Source: an uncultured Clostridia bacterium
GTDB lineage: Bacteria > Bacillota > Clostridia > Lachnospirales > CAG-274
DNA length: 64,000 nucleotides
Reading direction: 5' to 3'
Assembly: GCA_947630725.1 (NCBI GenBank)
Contig: CANRIS010000001.1
Span: forward strand, 185,446 to 249,445
Below, piece after piece: positions 26,064-35,635 of the stretch. Positions within the stretch are counted from its first letter, which is position 1; each line of letters starts with the position of its first letter. The notes beneath the pieces were generated by a model. The model had not been told where the DNA came from. It saw only the letters and a program-made list of their open reading frames with translations, and made no database searches. The translations under genes were made by a program, and so were the position numbers.

Positions 26064-26952
26064 AAATATTTCAAAATCCTTCGAGGATATAAAGGCGCTT
26101 GACAATGTGACTCTTGACATTGAAGAAGCCTCGGTTTTCGGACTTATAGGCACAAACGGCGCAGGAAAAAGCACCCTTCTGCGTATAATGTCGGGTATAT
26201 TAAAGCCCGAAAGCGGCTGCGCAGAAATTGACGGAAAAAACGTTTTTGAAAACCCCGAAATAAAGTCAGAGTTTTTCTTTATTCCCGATGAGGCTTATTT
26301 TTTCAAAAACTCCACGCCTAAAACCATAGCGGACTATTATGCGTCCGTCTATAAAAACTTTGATATGAAAAAATTTGAAGAAATGCTCTCGGTTTTTTCT
26401 CTCGGTATGAAACGAAAAATTTCAACCTTTTCAAAGGGTATGAAAAAGCAGCTTTCTGTAATTCTTGCCATATGCTCAAACACAAAATATATATACTGTG
26501 ACGAAACCTTTGACGGTCTCGATCCCGTAATGAGACAGGCGGTAAAAAGCCTTTTCGCCTCCGAAATGGATCTGAGGGGGCTTACTCCCATAATAGCCTC
26601 CCACAACTTAAGAGAGCTTGAAGACATATGCGAAAACATAGGCTATCTTCACAAGGGCGGCGTTCTTCTGTCGAGAAATCTGACCGACCTTAAGCTGAAC
26701 ATATGCAAGATACAGATCGTGCCATCTGAGGGCAGAGATGTTTCGGCGGCATTCAGCAGCTTCAGAGCCTACAAGCACGAAACACGGGGACTGCTCCACA
26801 CCCTGACGCTTCAGGCGAGCATAGAGGAGGTAGAGGCAGCCGCCAAGGCAAGCTCCCCCATTTTCTATGAAATTCTTCCCCTTTCTCTCGAAGAGATCTT
26901 CATAAGCGAGGCAGAAACAGCAGGCTATTCAATAAGCAAGCTTGTTTCTTAA
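26050..26952 (+). CDS. ABC transporter ATP-binding protein (YtrB-like)
   Basis: A 300-residue ATPase. Walker A is GTNGAGKST (near 34-42), the signature region is a divergent FSKGMKKQ, and Walker B is YIYCDETFDGLD (near 137). The switch His is in IIASHNLREL. The Gly-for-Gly-Gly change in the signature is usual for this exporter-like group. The gene overlaps the GntR regulator and sits 15 bases before its permease. The C-terminal about 80 residues form a regulatory domain. Its substrate may be a peptide or a cell wall antibiotic. Confidence 0.93.
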   Translation: MIKLKNISKSFEDIKALDNVTLDIEEASVFGLIGTNGAGKSTLLRIMSGILKPESGCAEIDGKNVFENPEIKSEFFFIPDEAYFFKNSTPKTIADYYASVYKNFDMKKFEEMLSVFSLGMKRKISTFSKGMKKQLSVILAICSNTKYIYCDETFDGLDPVMRQAVKSLFASEMDLRGLTPIIASHNLRELEDICENIGYLHKGGVLLSRNLTDLKLNICKIQIVPSEGRDVSAAFSSFRAYKHETRGLLHTLTLQASIEEVEAAAKASSPIFYEILPLSLEEIFISEAETAGYSISKLVS

Positions 26953-26967
26953 AAGGAGGTAACCGTT

Positions 26968-29190
26968 ATGAAAACATTTTTTAAACTTCTGAAAAAAGAG
27001 CTGATACTGAATCTCGGTTTTGGCATACTTGCATTCGTATACATTATATTTGCAAGACTGGTAACATATATAGCTGTGATTTCAAACGCTCTCTACAGGT
27101 ACAAAATGTACCCCAATGACTATTCGGCAGCATTTATCCCCCGTATGATAAACTCAAATATGAGCTGCGAAAATATGTTCCACATAATTGTGGTAATCTC
27201 TCTCGGAGGACTTTTCGCCCTTCTTATGTGCAGATACCTCCACAACAAAAAAACGGTAGACTTCTATCACAGTCTGCCCGTTAAAAAGACCACGGTTTTC
27301 GCCGCAAAATATGTGACGGGCATAATATACTTTGCCGCAGCCTATACCATAAACTATCTGTTTATGCTTATAGCCACGGCATCGATGGGCTATCTGACAG
27401 TCTCCGCCGCAAAATACGGCTTTATCGCCCTTATAAACGGCATTTTCGGTTATACCATGATATATTCGTTCTGCGTTCTGGCAGGACTTCTCACCGCCAC
27501 GGTAATAACCCATATAGTGCTTGCGTCCATATTTACATATATACTGCCCCTTGTAATAGCCCTTAAGGAGGCTTGGTTCGGTCTTTTCTTTGTGACATAT
27601 ATGTATAAAGCGGACGATTGGATAGCCAACTGCTCTCCCATATCATACTTTTTTGTAAAAAGTACCGAGAACCGCGGCAGCAGATATATACTCGTATTCA
27701 TAATCGTATCCCTTATAGTTTCGGCAATAAATTTCGGCGTATGCAAGCTGCGCAGGTCGGAGGCCACCGAAACGGCTCTTGCTTTCAGAGAGCTTATAGC
27801 GCCTCTCAGAATATTCTTTTCGATAGTGTGCGGCGTCTGCGGAGCCTTTATTTTAAACGAAATGTTCAACAAGGACGGCGTAAGCGTCTTTGCCATAAGT
27901 TTTATAATTTTGACAGCCGTATCCTCCGCAGTCATTCAGATAATATTCCGCTTTGATTTCGGGGCTGTTCTTAAGGGCAAAAGATACCTTGCGGCATCTG
28001 TGGCACTCAGCGCGGCGCTGCTGCTGATCTCTTTCGTAAGCGTAAAGAATTATAACACATATGCGCCCAAGGCTGAAAAAATAGCCAATGCGGCAGTCTA
28101 TATAGCGCAGCTCGCAAATGATGAAAGCTACAAAAAGAAGGCAGACTATAACCCCGATGAGCCTGCATATATGGATTATGATTTTAATTTTACCGAACGT
28201 GAGATGTCCGAGGGAATGTATTATGAATGGGTAGGAGCCCAGGACAGCATTTTAGACAATATGACCATAACCGACAGCGACCTTGCGGCAAGGTTTATTT
28301 CAGCCTGCGCAGGAACCTATGAGGATGTTATGTTCAGTATGCCGAACGAAGAAAACAACAATACGCAGCCGACAGCCGAGGCCGTTGACGATGACTTTTT
28401 AAAGGAAAACGATTATAATAAAAATCTTGTATATGATATTGTACTTAAGTGCAGACTGAAAAGCGGAAGGACATACTACCGAAGCTACAGAATCAATTTC
28501 AGCGAAAACTATGATATAATAAATGAACTGACAGCCTCGGAGGAGTACAAAAAAGGCTTTTATAACAACCTGTACAATATGGACTGCTCCGAAATAAAGT
28601 GCATAGGTCTGGACAACTCCTACAATTATCATAGAAACATATACTACAACATAGACGAGGATATGACGGAAAGATTAAAGACGGCTCTGTCGGAGGATAT
28701 CAAAAACCTTTCTCTTGACGAAATGACCGACACAAGCCCCATAGCCTGCATAAACTTCCACACCGCTCCATGGGAGGCAAACAAGTATATAAACCTTTAC
28801 AGCAATACAGCCGTCACGGAATTTGTATATCCGACATTTACAAATACGATAAAAGTCCTCGGAGAGCTTGGCTTTAAGACCTACACCGTTGACGAGCTGG
28901 CAGAAGAAATATCCCATATAGACACAAGCTACAACGACTGGAGCGGAGAAACAACTCAGAGAAAGGATATGACATATACCGACAAGGATAAAATAAAGGA
29001 GATACTTGAATACACGACCTCCTCGTCTCTCTCCCGTACGATCAATTCGGGATGGAGCGACCCGAACACAAGCCTTGAGATTCGCATATACAGCTCCGAT
29101 GCATATGCATCCGATATGGAATTTTTCACAGGCTTTCCCGACAGAACTAAAGCTATGCCCGATTTTCTTAAAAAAGACTTGGATATTTAA
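26968..29190 (+). CDS. ABC transporter permease with large extracytoplasmic region (DUF6449-like)
   Basis: A 740-residue protein. The first about 350 residues hold eight or so membrane helices (FKLLKKELILNLGFGILAF at the start, FYHSLPVKKTTVFAAKYV as in ABC-2 coupling regions). The last about 390 are soluble and acidic, with many Tyr, Asp and Asn, and probably lie outside the cell. This fits permeases paired with YtrA regulators in Clostridia. AAGGAGG precedes the ATG. It ends the operon. Confidence 0.85.
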   Translation: MKTFFKLLKKELILNLGFGILAFVYIIFARLVTYIAVISNALYRYKMYPNDYSAAFIPRMINSNMSCENMFHIIVVISLGGLFALLMCRYLHNKKTVDFYHSLPVKKTTVFAAKYVTGIIYFAAAYTINYLFMLIATASMGYLTVSAAKYGFIALINGIFGYTMIYSFCVLAGLLTATVITHIVLASIFTYILPLVIALKEAWFGLFFVTYMYKADDWIANCSPISYFFVKSTENRGSRYILVFIIVSLIVSAINFGVCKLRRSEATETALAFRELIAPLRIFFSIVCGVCGAFILNEMFNKDGVSVFAISFIILTAVSSAVIQIIFRFDFGAVLKGKRYLAASVALSAALLLISFVSVKNYNTYAPKAEKIANAAVYIAQLANDESYKKKADYNPDEPAYMDYDFNFTEREMSEGMYYEWVGAQDSILDNMTITDSDLAARFISACAGTYEDVMFSMPNEENNNTQPTAEAVDDDFLKENDYNKNLVYDIVLKCRLKSGRTYYRSYRINFSENYDIINELTASEEYKKGFYNNLYNMDCSEIKCIGLDNSYNYHRNIYYNIDEDMTERLKTALSEDIKNLSLDEMTDTSPIACINFHTAPWEANKYINLYSNTAVTEFVYPTFTNTIKVLGELGFKTYTVDELAEEISHIDTSYNDWSGETTQRKDMTYTDKDKIKEILEYTTSSSLSRTINSGWSDPNTSLEIRIYSSDAYASDMEFFTGFPDRTKAMPDFLKKDLDI

Positions 29191-29226
29191 CATACCCGAA
29201 ACGGTATGATCCCCCTCCCTGATGAA

Positions 29227-29260
29227 AGGCTCCGTGGGTCAATGCTCACGGAGCTTTTTT
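29227..29260 (+). terminator. terminator after the ABC permease gene
   Basis: GCTCCGTG at 29229-29236 pairs with CACGGAGC at 29247-29254, followed by six T residues. Confidence 0.88.
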
Positions 29261-29285
29261 ATGCAAAAAAACAAAAATATACCTA

Positions 29286-29316
29286 TTGACCCTGACATTA
29301 TGTCATACCTTATAAT
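29286..29316 (+). promoter_or_regulatory. candidate MerR-type promoter with dyad in a 19-base spacer
   Basis: TTGACC (29286-29291) and TATAAT (29311-29316) are 19 bases apart. Inside the spacer is the perfect dyad TGACAT-T-ATGTCA (29293-29305). Long spacers with a central dyad are the hallmark of MerR-activated promoters, and a MerR gene lies downstream of the target. The rest of the 300-base gap (29191-29490) holds the terminator and an about 165-base leader with no other feature I can name. Confidence 0.45.
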
Positions 29317-29490
29317 AACTGTATATAGATATTTGCAATACTCGGCAATATGTACAAAAGCTTGTGGCGGCAGACCTTTGTGCTATGGACAAAAGTGTGT
29401 TTTTGCTAAAAAGCGCAGGCATACATTTTTTACGCCAAGCCTTGCAAAGCTGTCATTCAATAATGTAATAATGAAGAAAGGAGTTTTTTT

Positions 29491-32400
29491 ATGAAAAAAT
29501 TAAAAAGAAAGCTCAGTATGCTTATGGCATCGATTATGGGCGTTACTGTGCTTTCGGGGACATTTCTGACCCAACAGGCATTCGGCGCCCAGAGCTATAA
29601 GAGCTTTGACTTTACTTCAGGCTACAGCGCTGCGCCCATTTATTCCGAAAGCGAGGGCTCGGGCTTCGTTGCAAAGACAAGCGCTATGCCTCCCAGAGAG
29701 CTGAACACAGCGGGAATAAAGCATAATGAAGAGGGTTTCTACATCACCGAGGACGGCACGGGTAAACACCTTCACAATACCAATTCGAGCCACTACAACT
29801 ATGGCGGACTTGTGTTCAGAGTTGACGTAGATGAGGCAGGCGCATACGGACTTACCGTAGAGCTTGGCAACGGCGCAACAAAATCAAATACATATGTTGC
29901 TCCTTCGGGAATGCAGGCAAGCCGTATCACCTCCGGTGCATTCTGGGACAGCGCCAAGCTTGTACCCATTCAGCATTACGCCAAGTGGGAGAACGACACC
30001 ACATGGAAATACGACTATGTAACAGGCGAAAAGTATATCGAATTTGAGATTGAGCCTACAGAGATGCCCAAGGCAGGCAGTGAAAAAACAGTAGGCGTCA
30101 AAAAGATAACCATCGAAAAGCTTCCTCAGAATACGGCAGGCGACAAACCTACGGTTTTTGTGCTGGGAGACTCAACCGAAAAAACCTATACATTTGAAGA
30201 GGCCGCAATGAGCGGCTGGGGTCAGATCATAGGCAGTATGTTCGACCCTGCAAAGGTAAACGTCATCAACTATTCAATGGGCGGACGCTCAATGAAGGCT
30301 ATGTACACCGAAAACCGTTTCAACGATGTTCTTCTCACGGCAAAGCCCGGCGACTATGTTATGATCCACTCGGCTCACAACGATGAGTCAACAGGCGATT
30401 CGGCAGGCCCCGAAGCAAGATTCGGAAGGGGATCGAACACAGAGACATACACGAGATGGCTCAACAGCATCTACATCCCCGCTATGCTTTCAAGAGGCAT
30501 AAACCCCATTCTTGTTACTCCTATGCCGAGAACGAACAACGGCAAGCCCACTGCAGGCTTCACTCCCGACTCGCCAAAGCTTATGAAAGAGGCTGCGGCA
30601 GCAAATGACAAGGTAGAGGTTGTTGATCTCTATGAAAACGCAAAGAAATATATAGACGAGGTAGGCCAAAACCAGACAATAGCCATATATATGTCTATCG
30701 AGGCAGGCGAATCACCCGGAAAGACAAATTCCGGCTCATATGCAAACGGTCACCCCGATGGAAAGATAGACGGCACTCACTATAAGGAGGCCGCCGCAAA
30801 GGTATGGAGCAAGCTCATTGTCGAAGAAATAAACAAAAATTCAAAGCTCTCCGCCCTTGCAGCAACACTTAAGGACGATGTAAAGGCTGCCATTTCGAGC
30901 GTCGACTGGAACACGGTATTCCCCGAATGGACAGACGACGTTACATATGCCAAAAGCGGTGACGGAAAAGCATCGAGCGACCCCACATACTACAGGAACC
31001 AGATCGAAAAGCTTCTTCAGATAGGAGCAATGAAGAAGATCGATGGCAACAACTTCAAGCCCCTTGAGGCAATAAAGACAAACGACTTTATATCATCGCT
31101 CTGCGCCGTATGGGGACTGGATCTCAACGATGCGGCTACAAAGGCAGTATTTGAGCCCTATTTTGAAAGCGGAACCCTTATAAGAGAAAAAATGGCGGCT
31201 ATCATACTTGACGCCTATGAGCTCAGATTCGGAAAAGCCGCAGACGGTTCATACAACAAGCCTACATATATGACATATAACGGCACGTCAATCACTCCCG
31301 ATGACCCCACATACGATCCCAACCTTACAGGCAAAGAGGCTCAGTATTATCCTCTTGTGGGCTGGGGCAACCTTACCGACAAAAAGGATATATCTCTCGA
31401 ATATGCTATGGACGCATACGATGTATACAATCTGGGTCTTATGAGAAGTGAAAGCGGCATAGCAAGAGGCTCTATGATCAACGGCACCCTCTTTGAACCC
31501 AAGGCAGAGGTCACAAGAGCAAAGGCCGCTAAGGAGTTATGGTTCCTCTGGGTACTCGGTCAGAACAATGTACTTGCCGAAAATCAGATCACTCAGATAA
31601 CAAAGGACGGCAGCACCTACACTGACGTTGTCTATACTCCCATAGAATATACTGCGCCTGCATATGAATTTTCATCGGTAAACATTGACTCCGACGGAAA
31701 GCTCAGCGTTAAGCTTACAAAATCACAGACAGCAGCCGCAGGCAAGCTCAGCGTAACCGCAGGCGGAGAGACCAAGACATATGATATTGCCGCAGACGGC
31801 AGCGTACCCACTCTTGACACGGTACTTGCCACAGGCGAGGCAGCTGTGCTTAAGGTAGTTGACGAAAGCGGAAACATTCTCTCCGCAGAAAGAAAGGTCG
31901 AATGTACACAGCTTATCGTTCCCGTACGTTCCTACACAGCTTCAAACGTACCCGGCATAAAGAACGGCGTTATCGGTCTTAAGAACATAACGGCAGGCAC
32001 AGCAGAGGCAGCCTCTCTCGGCGACAGCACCAACGCAGCCCTTGCCACCGATGCAGATACGGTAGAATGGATGGCGACAAAGGAAGTTGCAAAGGGTGAA
32101 GAACTTCTCGGCGGAGTATGCAGCCTTGTTCCCACCATCAATATGACATTCACAGCCGAAAACAAAACCGCAAACGGCAAGACCTTTACAGGCTATGTAA
32201 CAAGCGGTACAAACGGATATACCGACACTACAAGGGACAGATCGGGATTCCTCTTTACTCCCCACTCCGATGGAATACTTACGGCATATGTAAGAAATCT
32301 CCGCAACGACAAAAATTTTGTTATCGTTGAAAACGGAAAGAGTGAATCAGAGGCAATAGCGCATACGATTGAGCCCGGAGCAGCTACAGGTCTTGCGGGA

Positions 32401-32967
32401 GATCAATACATAACAGCGCCGGTCGAGGCGGAAAAGACATATTATATATCCGTTCTCGGTTCAAAGGGCAGCTTCAGATGCGTAGAATTTACACCCGGCG
32501 CTCCCGTTGTATCGGTTCTTGCAAAGCCCGGCGAAACCGTTGAAATAACGGCAACACCCAACGAGGGCTATTCGGTAGAATCTGTGACCGCCAATGCAGG
32601 CGAAACGCCTGTTTCTCTCAAACAGGTCAGCCAGACTGTCTATACATTTGAAATGCCCGAGTCCGATGTTCTCATTGACGCATCATTCAAAGAAGGCGGC
32701 TCTGTAGATCCTACGCCTACGCCCAAGCCCATAGACGAGTCGGCAGGAGACATTGACAAAAACAATGTCCTCACGGCAAACGATGCGGCAGCCCTTCTGT
32801 ATTATGTAAAGAATAATTCAATGGGCATAAATGACTGGAACGTAGAGCTTGAAAACGCAGATGTTGACGGTGACGGAAAGCTCTCCGAAACCGATGCGGC
32901 GAGAATACTTTCCAAGGTTCTTGATTCTGCTTACAGCTATAACGAACACAAGGCTTCTGCGCAATAA
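29491..32967 (+). CDS. secreted rhamnogalacturonan acetylesterase-like SGNH hydrolase with SLH-like region and dockerin
   Basis: A 1158-residue exported protein. Signal peptide at 1-33. Residues 35-210 form a beta-rich module. The SGNH esterase spans about 220-450: VFVLGDST (Ser228), YSMGGRS (Gly264/265), HSAHNDES (Asn297), KIDGTH (Asp427, His430), as in rhamnogalacturonan acetylesterases of CE12. Residues 500-690 resemble degenerate S-layer homology repeats, which would hold it at the cell surface. Beta domains fill 700-1080. After a TPTPKP linker, a type I dockerin (about 1090-1155) shows two Ca-binding segments (GDIDKNNVLTANDAAALLYY, ADVDGDGKLSETDAARIL). It probably removes acetyl groups from pectin rhamnogalacturonan. 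Confidence 0.85.
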   Translation: MKKLKRKLSMLMASIMGVTVLSGTFLTQQAFGAQSYKSFDFTSGYSAAPIYSESEGSGFVAKTSAMPPRELNTAGIKHNEEGFYITEDGTGKHLHNTNSSHYNYGGLVFRVDVDEAGAYGLTVELGNGATKSNTYVAPSGMQASRITSGAFWDSAKLVPIQHYAKWENDTTWKYDYVTGEKYIEFEIEPTEMPKAGSEKTVGVKKITIEKLPQNTAGDKPTVFVLGDSTEKTYTFEEAAMSGWGQIIGSMFDPAKVNVINYSMGGRSMKAMYTENRFNDVLLTAKPGDYVMIHSAHNDESTGDSAGPEARFGRGSNTETYTRWLNSIYIPAMLSRGINPILVTPMPRTNNGKPTAGFTPDSPKLMKEAAAANDKVEVVDLYENAKKYIDEVGQNQTIAIYMSIEAGESPGKTNSGSYANGHPDGKIDGTHYKEAAAKVWSKLIVEEINKNSKLSALAATLKDDVKAAISSVDWNTVFPEWTDDVTYAKSGDGKASSDPTYYRNQIEKLLQIGAMKKIDGNNFKPLEAIKTNDFISSLCAVWGLDLNDAATKAVFEPYFESGTLIREKMAAIILDAYELRFGKAADGSYNKPTYMTYNGTSITPDDPTYDPNLTGKEAQYYPLVGWGNLTDKKDISLEYAMDAYDVYNLGLMRSESGIARGSMINGTLFEPKAEVTRAKAAKELWFLWVLGQNNVLAENQITQITKDGSTYTDVVYTPIEYTAPAYEFSSVNIDSDGKLSVKLTKSQTAAAGKLSVTAGGETKTYDIAADGSVPTLDTVLATGEAAVLKVVDESGNILSAERKVECTQLIVPVRSYTASNVPGIKNGVIGLKNITAGTAEAASLGDSTNAALATDADTVEWMATKEVAKGEELLGGVCSLVPTINMTFTAENKTANGKTFTGYVTSGTNGYTDTTRDRSGFLFTPHSDGILTAYVRNLRNDKNFVIVENGKSESEAIAHTIEPGAATGLAGDQYITAPVEAEKTYYISVLGSKGSFRCVEFTPGAPVVSVLAKPGETVEITATPNEGYSVESVTANAGETPVSLKQVSQTVYTFEMPESDVLIDASFKEGGSVDPTPTPKPIDESAGDIDKNNVLTANDAAALLYYVKNNSMGINDWNVELENADVDGDGKLSETDAARILSKVLDSAYSYNEHKASAQ

Positions 32968-33032
32968 CAAAACAGCAAAAATAACAAACAGTCAAGGTTC
33001 GTGATACGAACACCGAATAAATAAAACCCCTT

Positions 33033-33086
33033 GCCCGATCTCCCGTTTTTCTTTCTTCAAAGCATACTTCGGGAGGTCGGGCTTTT
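33033..33086 (+). terminator. terminator after the dockerin esterase gene
   Basis: GCCCGATCTCCCG (33033-33045) pairs with CGGGAGGTCGGGC (33070-33082), with one G-T pair, followed by TTTT. A run of TATATATTATATATTATATA follows at about 33091-33111. Confidence 0.85.
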
Positions 33087-33209
33087 AAGTTATATATTAT
33101 ATATTATATATCTAAAGGCTGCGGGCGCTTGTCTGCTGCCATATATAAAAAACGGTTATAGGGACAGCCTCCCCGATATGACTATGGACTATGTCTGAGG
33201 TGTAAGCTT

Positions 33210-34040
33210 ATGAAATACAAAACAAGCGATCTTGCAGGACTTCTGGGAGTAACCGCAAACACAATAAGAAGATATGAAAAAAACGGATATACCGTTCCCG
33301 AAAGGGACAGCTCAAACTACAGACAGTACAGAGAAAACGACATATTTAAAATTGCTATAATCAGACTGTACAGAAAACACGGCTTTTCTCACGAGGAGAT
33401 AAAGGCTATGCTTGACGGAACGGGCGAGGATACCTCCCGTATACTGAGGCAGAGACTTGCCGAAACCGAAAAGGAGATAGAAAGACTTCAGAATATAAAG
33501 CTGTGGATAGAAAACAGTCTTTGCCGCAGCGAAGAATTAATAAAAAGCGATGAAAAATTTATACACGGGCGCTGTGATGATCTGCGCTATGTGCTTTTCA
33601 GCGACGGAAACAGATTTCTCAGAGAGTCCGAAAGGCTGGAAATAATAAAGGCCTTTATGTATGACGTTTCGGAGGTGCATATGATACAGCTTTGGAGGGG
33701 CAGCGACCTGTCAAAAAGCTTTTCGGCTCCCCCTCCCAGCGGCTGGGCAATAAAAAAAGAATTTTTTGACGAGCTGCCCGACAAAATAAAAAACAGTCCC
33801 TATATATTGTCATATCCTTCGGTAGAGTGTATTATGGGAGTTATGCAAAAGCACCCCAAAAACTTCGACCCCCGGGACAACCATTCAAAAATCGCCCGAA
33901 AATTTTTTGAATCGGCTCACGCATATATGGACAAAAACGGACTGTCTCACTCAGGCGATGCAATAGGTATAATCGAAAATTCGCTTTCGGACGCTGCGGG
34001 TATACTTGTCTATATGCCTATCGTCAATATCAAGCCCTAA
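33210..34040 (+). CDS. MerR family transcriptional regulator
   Basis: A 276-residue regulator. The N-terminal MerR helix-turn-helix (KTSDLAGLLGVTANTIRRYEKNGY, 4-27) and wing (RDSSNYRQYRENDIFKIAIIRLYRKHGFS) are followed by a coiled-coil dimer helix (about 75-110). The C-terminal domain of about 150 residues has the size of a GyrI-like small-molecule binding fold, but I see no diagnostic motif. It lies next to the pectin esterase gene and may control it. The ATG has only a weak upstream GAGGTG. The frame is a single-gene unit before a convergent terminator. Confidence 0.9.
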   Translation: MKYKTSDLAGLLGVTANTIRRYEKNGYTVPERDSSNYRQYRENDIFKIAIIRLYRKHGFSHEEIKAMLDGTGEDTSRILRQRLAETEKEIERLQNIKLWIENSLCRSEELIKSDEKFIHGRCDDLRYVLFSDGNRFLRESERLEIIKAFMYDVSEVHMIQLWRGSDLSKSFSAPPPSGWAIKKEFFDELPDKIKNSPYILSYPSVECIMGVMQKHPKNFDPRDNHSKIARKFFESAHAYMDKNGLSHSGDAIGIIENSLSDAAGILVYMPIVNIKP

Positions 34041-34131
34041 AGCCCTAAATTGACCCTTCTAATCTTCGGACGTACAACAGAGACAACAGACAAAGCATCA
34101 ATACAAAAGATAAAAGGAAAGATTTTTTATA

Positions 34132-34178
34132 CTAAAAAGCCGATGTCGTTCTAATGTGACATCGGCTATTTTATTTTT
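34132..34178. terminator. bidirectional terminator between merR-type gene and the Gld-like operon
   Basis: AGCCGATGTC (34138-34147) pairs perfectly with GACATCGGCT (34158-34167). A-rich and T-rich flanks allow use on both strands. Confidence 0.88.
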
Positions 34179-34194
34179 GTTTTTGTAATGTATT

Positions 34195-35634
34195 TCAGGC
34201 GGCAAGCTCCGCGGCCTTTGAAAGCATACGGCTCATATAAGTCCTGCTGACTATAAAGCCTGTGTTTTCTCCGTCCTTTTCCACTATATAATAATTTGAG
34301 TCAAAGCCATAATATGCATCAACGCTTTTGCTGCCGTCAAGCATATTATAGGTTATGACAAGCTCGGGTTCGCCCTCGGGCAAGGCTGCGCCCTCGTCTA
34401 TTCTCTCAAAGGCTATGCCTATAAGCAGTTGATAGAAGTCCGATATGCCCGCCCTGTCATATTCGTTTCCGTTAAGAATGGCGACTCTGTTGTCTACGCC
34501 CTCCTGACCCAGCTCGTCCTCTCCGAATTCAAGGGTGTAGTCCCTGCCGTACTTTGCATCTATGGTTATTTCTTCTATATTTCTCCTGTATTTAAGGTTT
34601 ACAAACCTTTCAACAAATTCATATATATTGTAGTCGATAAATGGCTCCACACCCTTTGTAAACACCGTATAGACAATGTCGCTGTCGGGAAGCTTGCAGA
34701 AGGTATATGTGTCGTCAGCCTCCATGCCTATGTCGAGAGCCACTGTGTTTTCAGAGTCCATTACAGTGAGCTTATAAAGAGGCTCGTCAAGTCCGTACAT
34801 ACCGAGGTCATCGGGTCTTGTCTTTACAACGTCCACAAGCTTAAGCTGACCCATTCCCGAAAACAGTGTGGTCTGGAGGTTGTAGGGATATACCGCCAAG
34901 CCGTTTTTGGGCTGTCGCATAACAAGGGGCGTAAGCTCGTTTCCCTCGGCGGCTGCATCCTCGGTGTTGTCATAGGTAATAAGCAGATCCTTATCGCCCT
35001 TGGTGTCGTTAAGCGAAATAAATGTTATTTCATCCTGATTTATTTCGGGCAGCGACTTGTCGATAAGCTCGTTAAGTCCATAAAAATAGGTTTCTATAAA
35101 CGACAGCGTAACCACATATACGCTTTCCGAAAGAGAGGTGTTTACATAATATCCCAGTCCATCGGCGGTGAGATTTCCCACCGAAAGTTCAAGCTTCGTG
35201 CCGTCCTTGTAGGATATATCAAAGGCTGCCTTTGGATCCGTAAGGCCGTACACCGAAAGGTCATCATGCTCCTTCAACTCCATAGACGATGCAAGAGTAT
35301 AAAATCCGTTTATATAATCGCCTATCCTGCCGCTTAAAGGCATATCCTCATAGCCTTCTATAAAATAGTTGTCTCCGTCCAGATACACCCTCATGGTGCT
35401 GTCGCCGAGATCATAGTTCTCATATACGCCTATATCATCGGGTATCTCGTTTCTGTGGGCGGTCACCTCCGAAAGAACGGCATCCTCTCCCATATTTATG
35501 ACATAGCTGTAGTCATTGTCCTTTTTTTCTTCGTTATCCTCAGACCCCGTATTTTTCGCAAAAAAGGCATATACTATGCCGAGGACGCCGAGCAGAACCA
35601 CAAGGGCTGCCAAAGCCATGGCTTTTTTCTTCAT
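34195..35634 (-). CDS. DUF4340 domain protein of a Gld-like ABC system
   Basis: A 479-residue protein with one N-terminal membrane anchor (MKKKAMALAALVVLLGVLGIVYAFFA). The long extracytoplasmic region has repeated beta patterns (YGLTDPKAAFDISYKDGTKLELSVG, MYGLDEPLYKLTVMD) typical of DUF4340. Such proteins occur at the end of GldA-GldF-GldG type ABC operons; their job is not known. It is one base from the GldG-like gene and has AAGGAGGCACAAAT before its ATG. Confidence 0.87.
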   Translation of the reverse strand: MKKKAMALAALVVLLGVLGIVYAFFAKNTGSEDNEEKKDNDYSYVINMGEDAVLSEVTAHRNEIPDDIGVYENYDLGDSTMRVYLDGDNYFIEGYEDMPLSGRIGDYINGFYTLASSMELKEHDDLSVYGLTDPKAAFDISYKDGTKLELSVGNLTADGLGYYVNTSLSESVYVVTLSFIETYFYGLNELIDKSLPEINQDEITFISLNDTKGDKDLLITYDNTEDAAAEGNELTPLVMRQPKNGLAVYPYNLQTTLFSGMGQLKLVDVVKTRPDDLGMYGLDEPLYKLTVMDSENTVALDIGMEADDTYTFCKLPDSDIVYTVFTKGVEPFIDYNIYEFVERFVNLKYRRNIEEITIDAKYGRDYTLEFGEDELGQEGVDNRVAILNGNEYDRAGISDFYQLLIGIAFERIDEGAALPEGEPELVITYNMLDGSKSVDAYYGFDSNYYIVEKDGENTGFIVSRTYMSRMLSKAAELAA

Positions 35635-35635
35635 A

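Noticed and set aside
29222..29494. Open frame of 90 codons before the dockerin esterase
   Set aside because: It begins inside the terminator of the previous gene, has no ribosome site, overlaps the next start and shows no family pattern.
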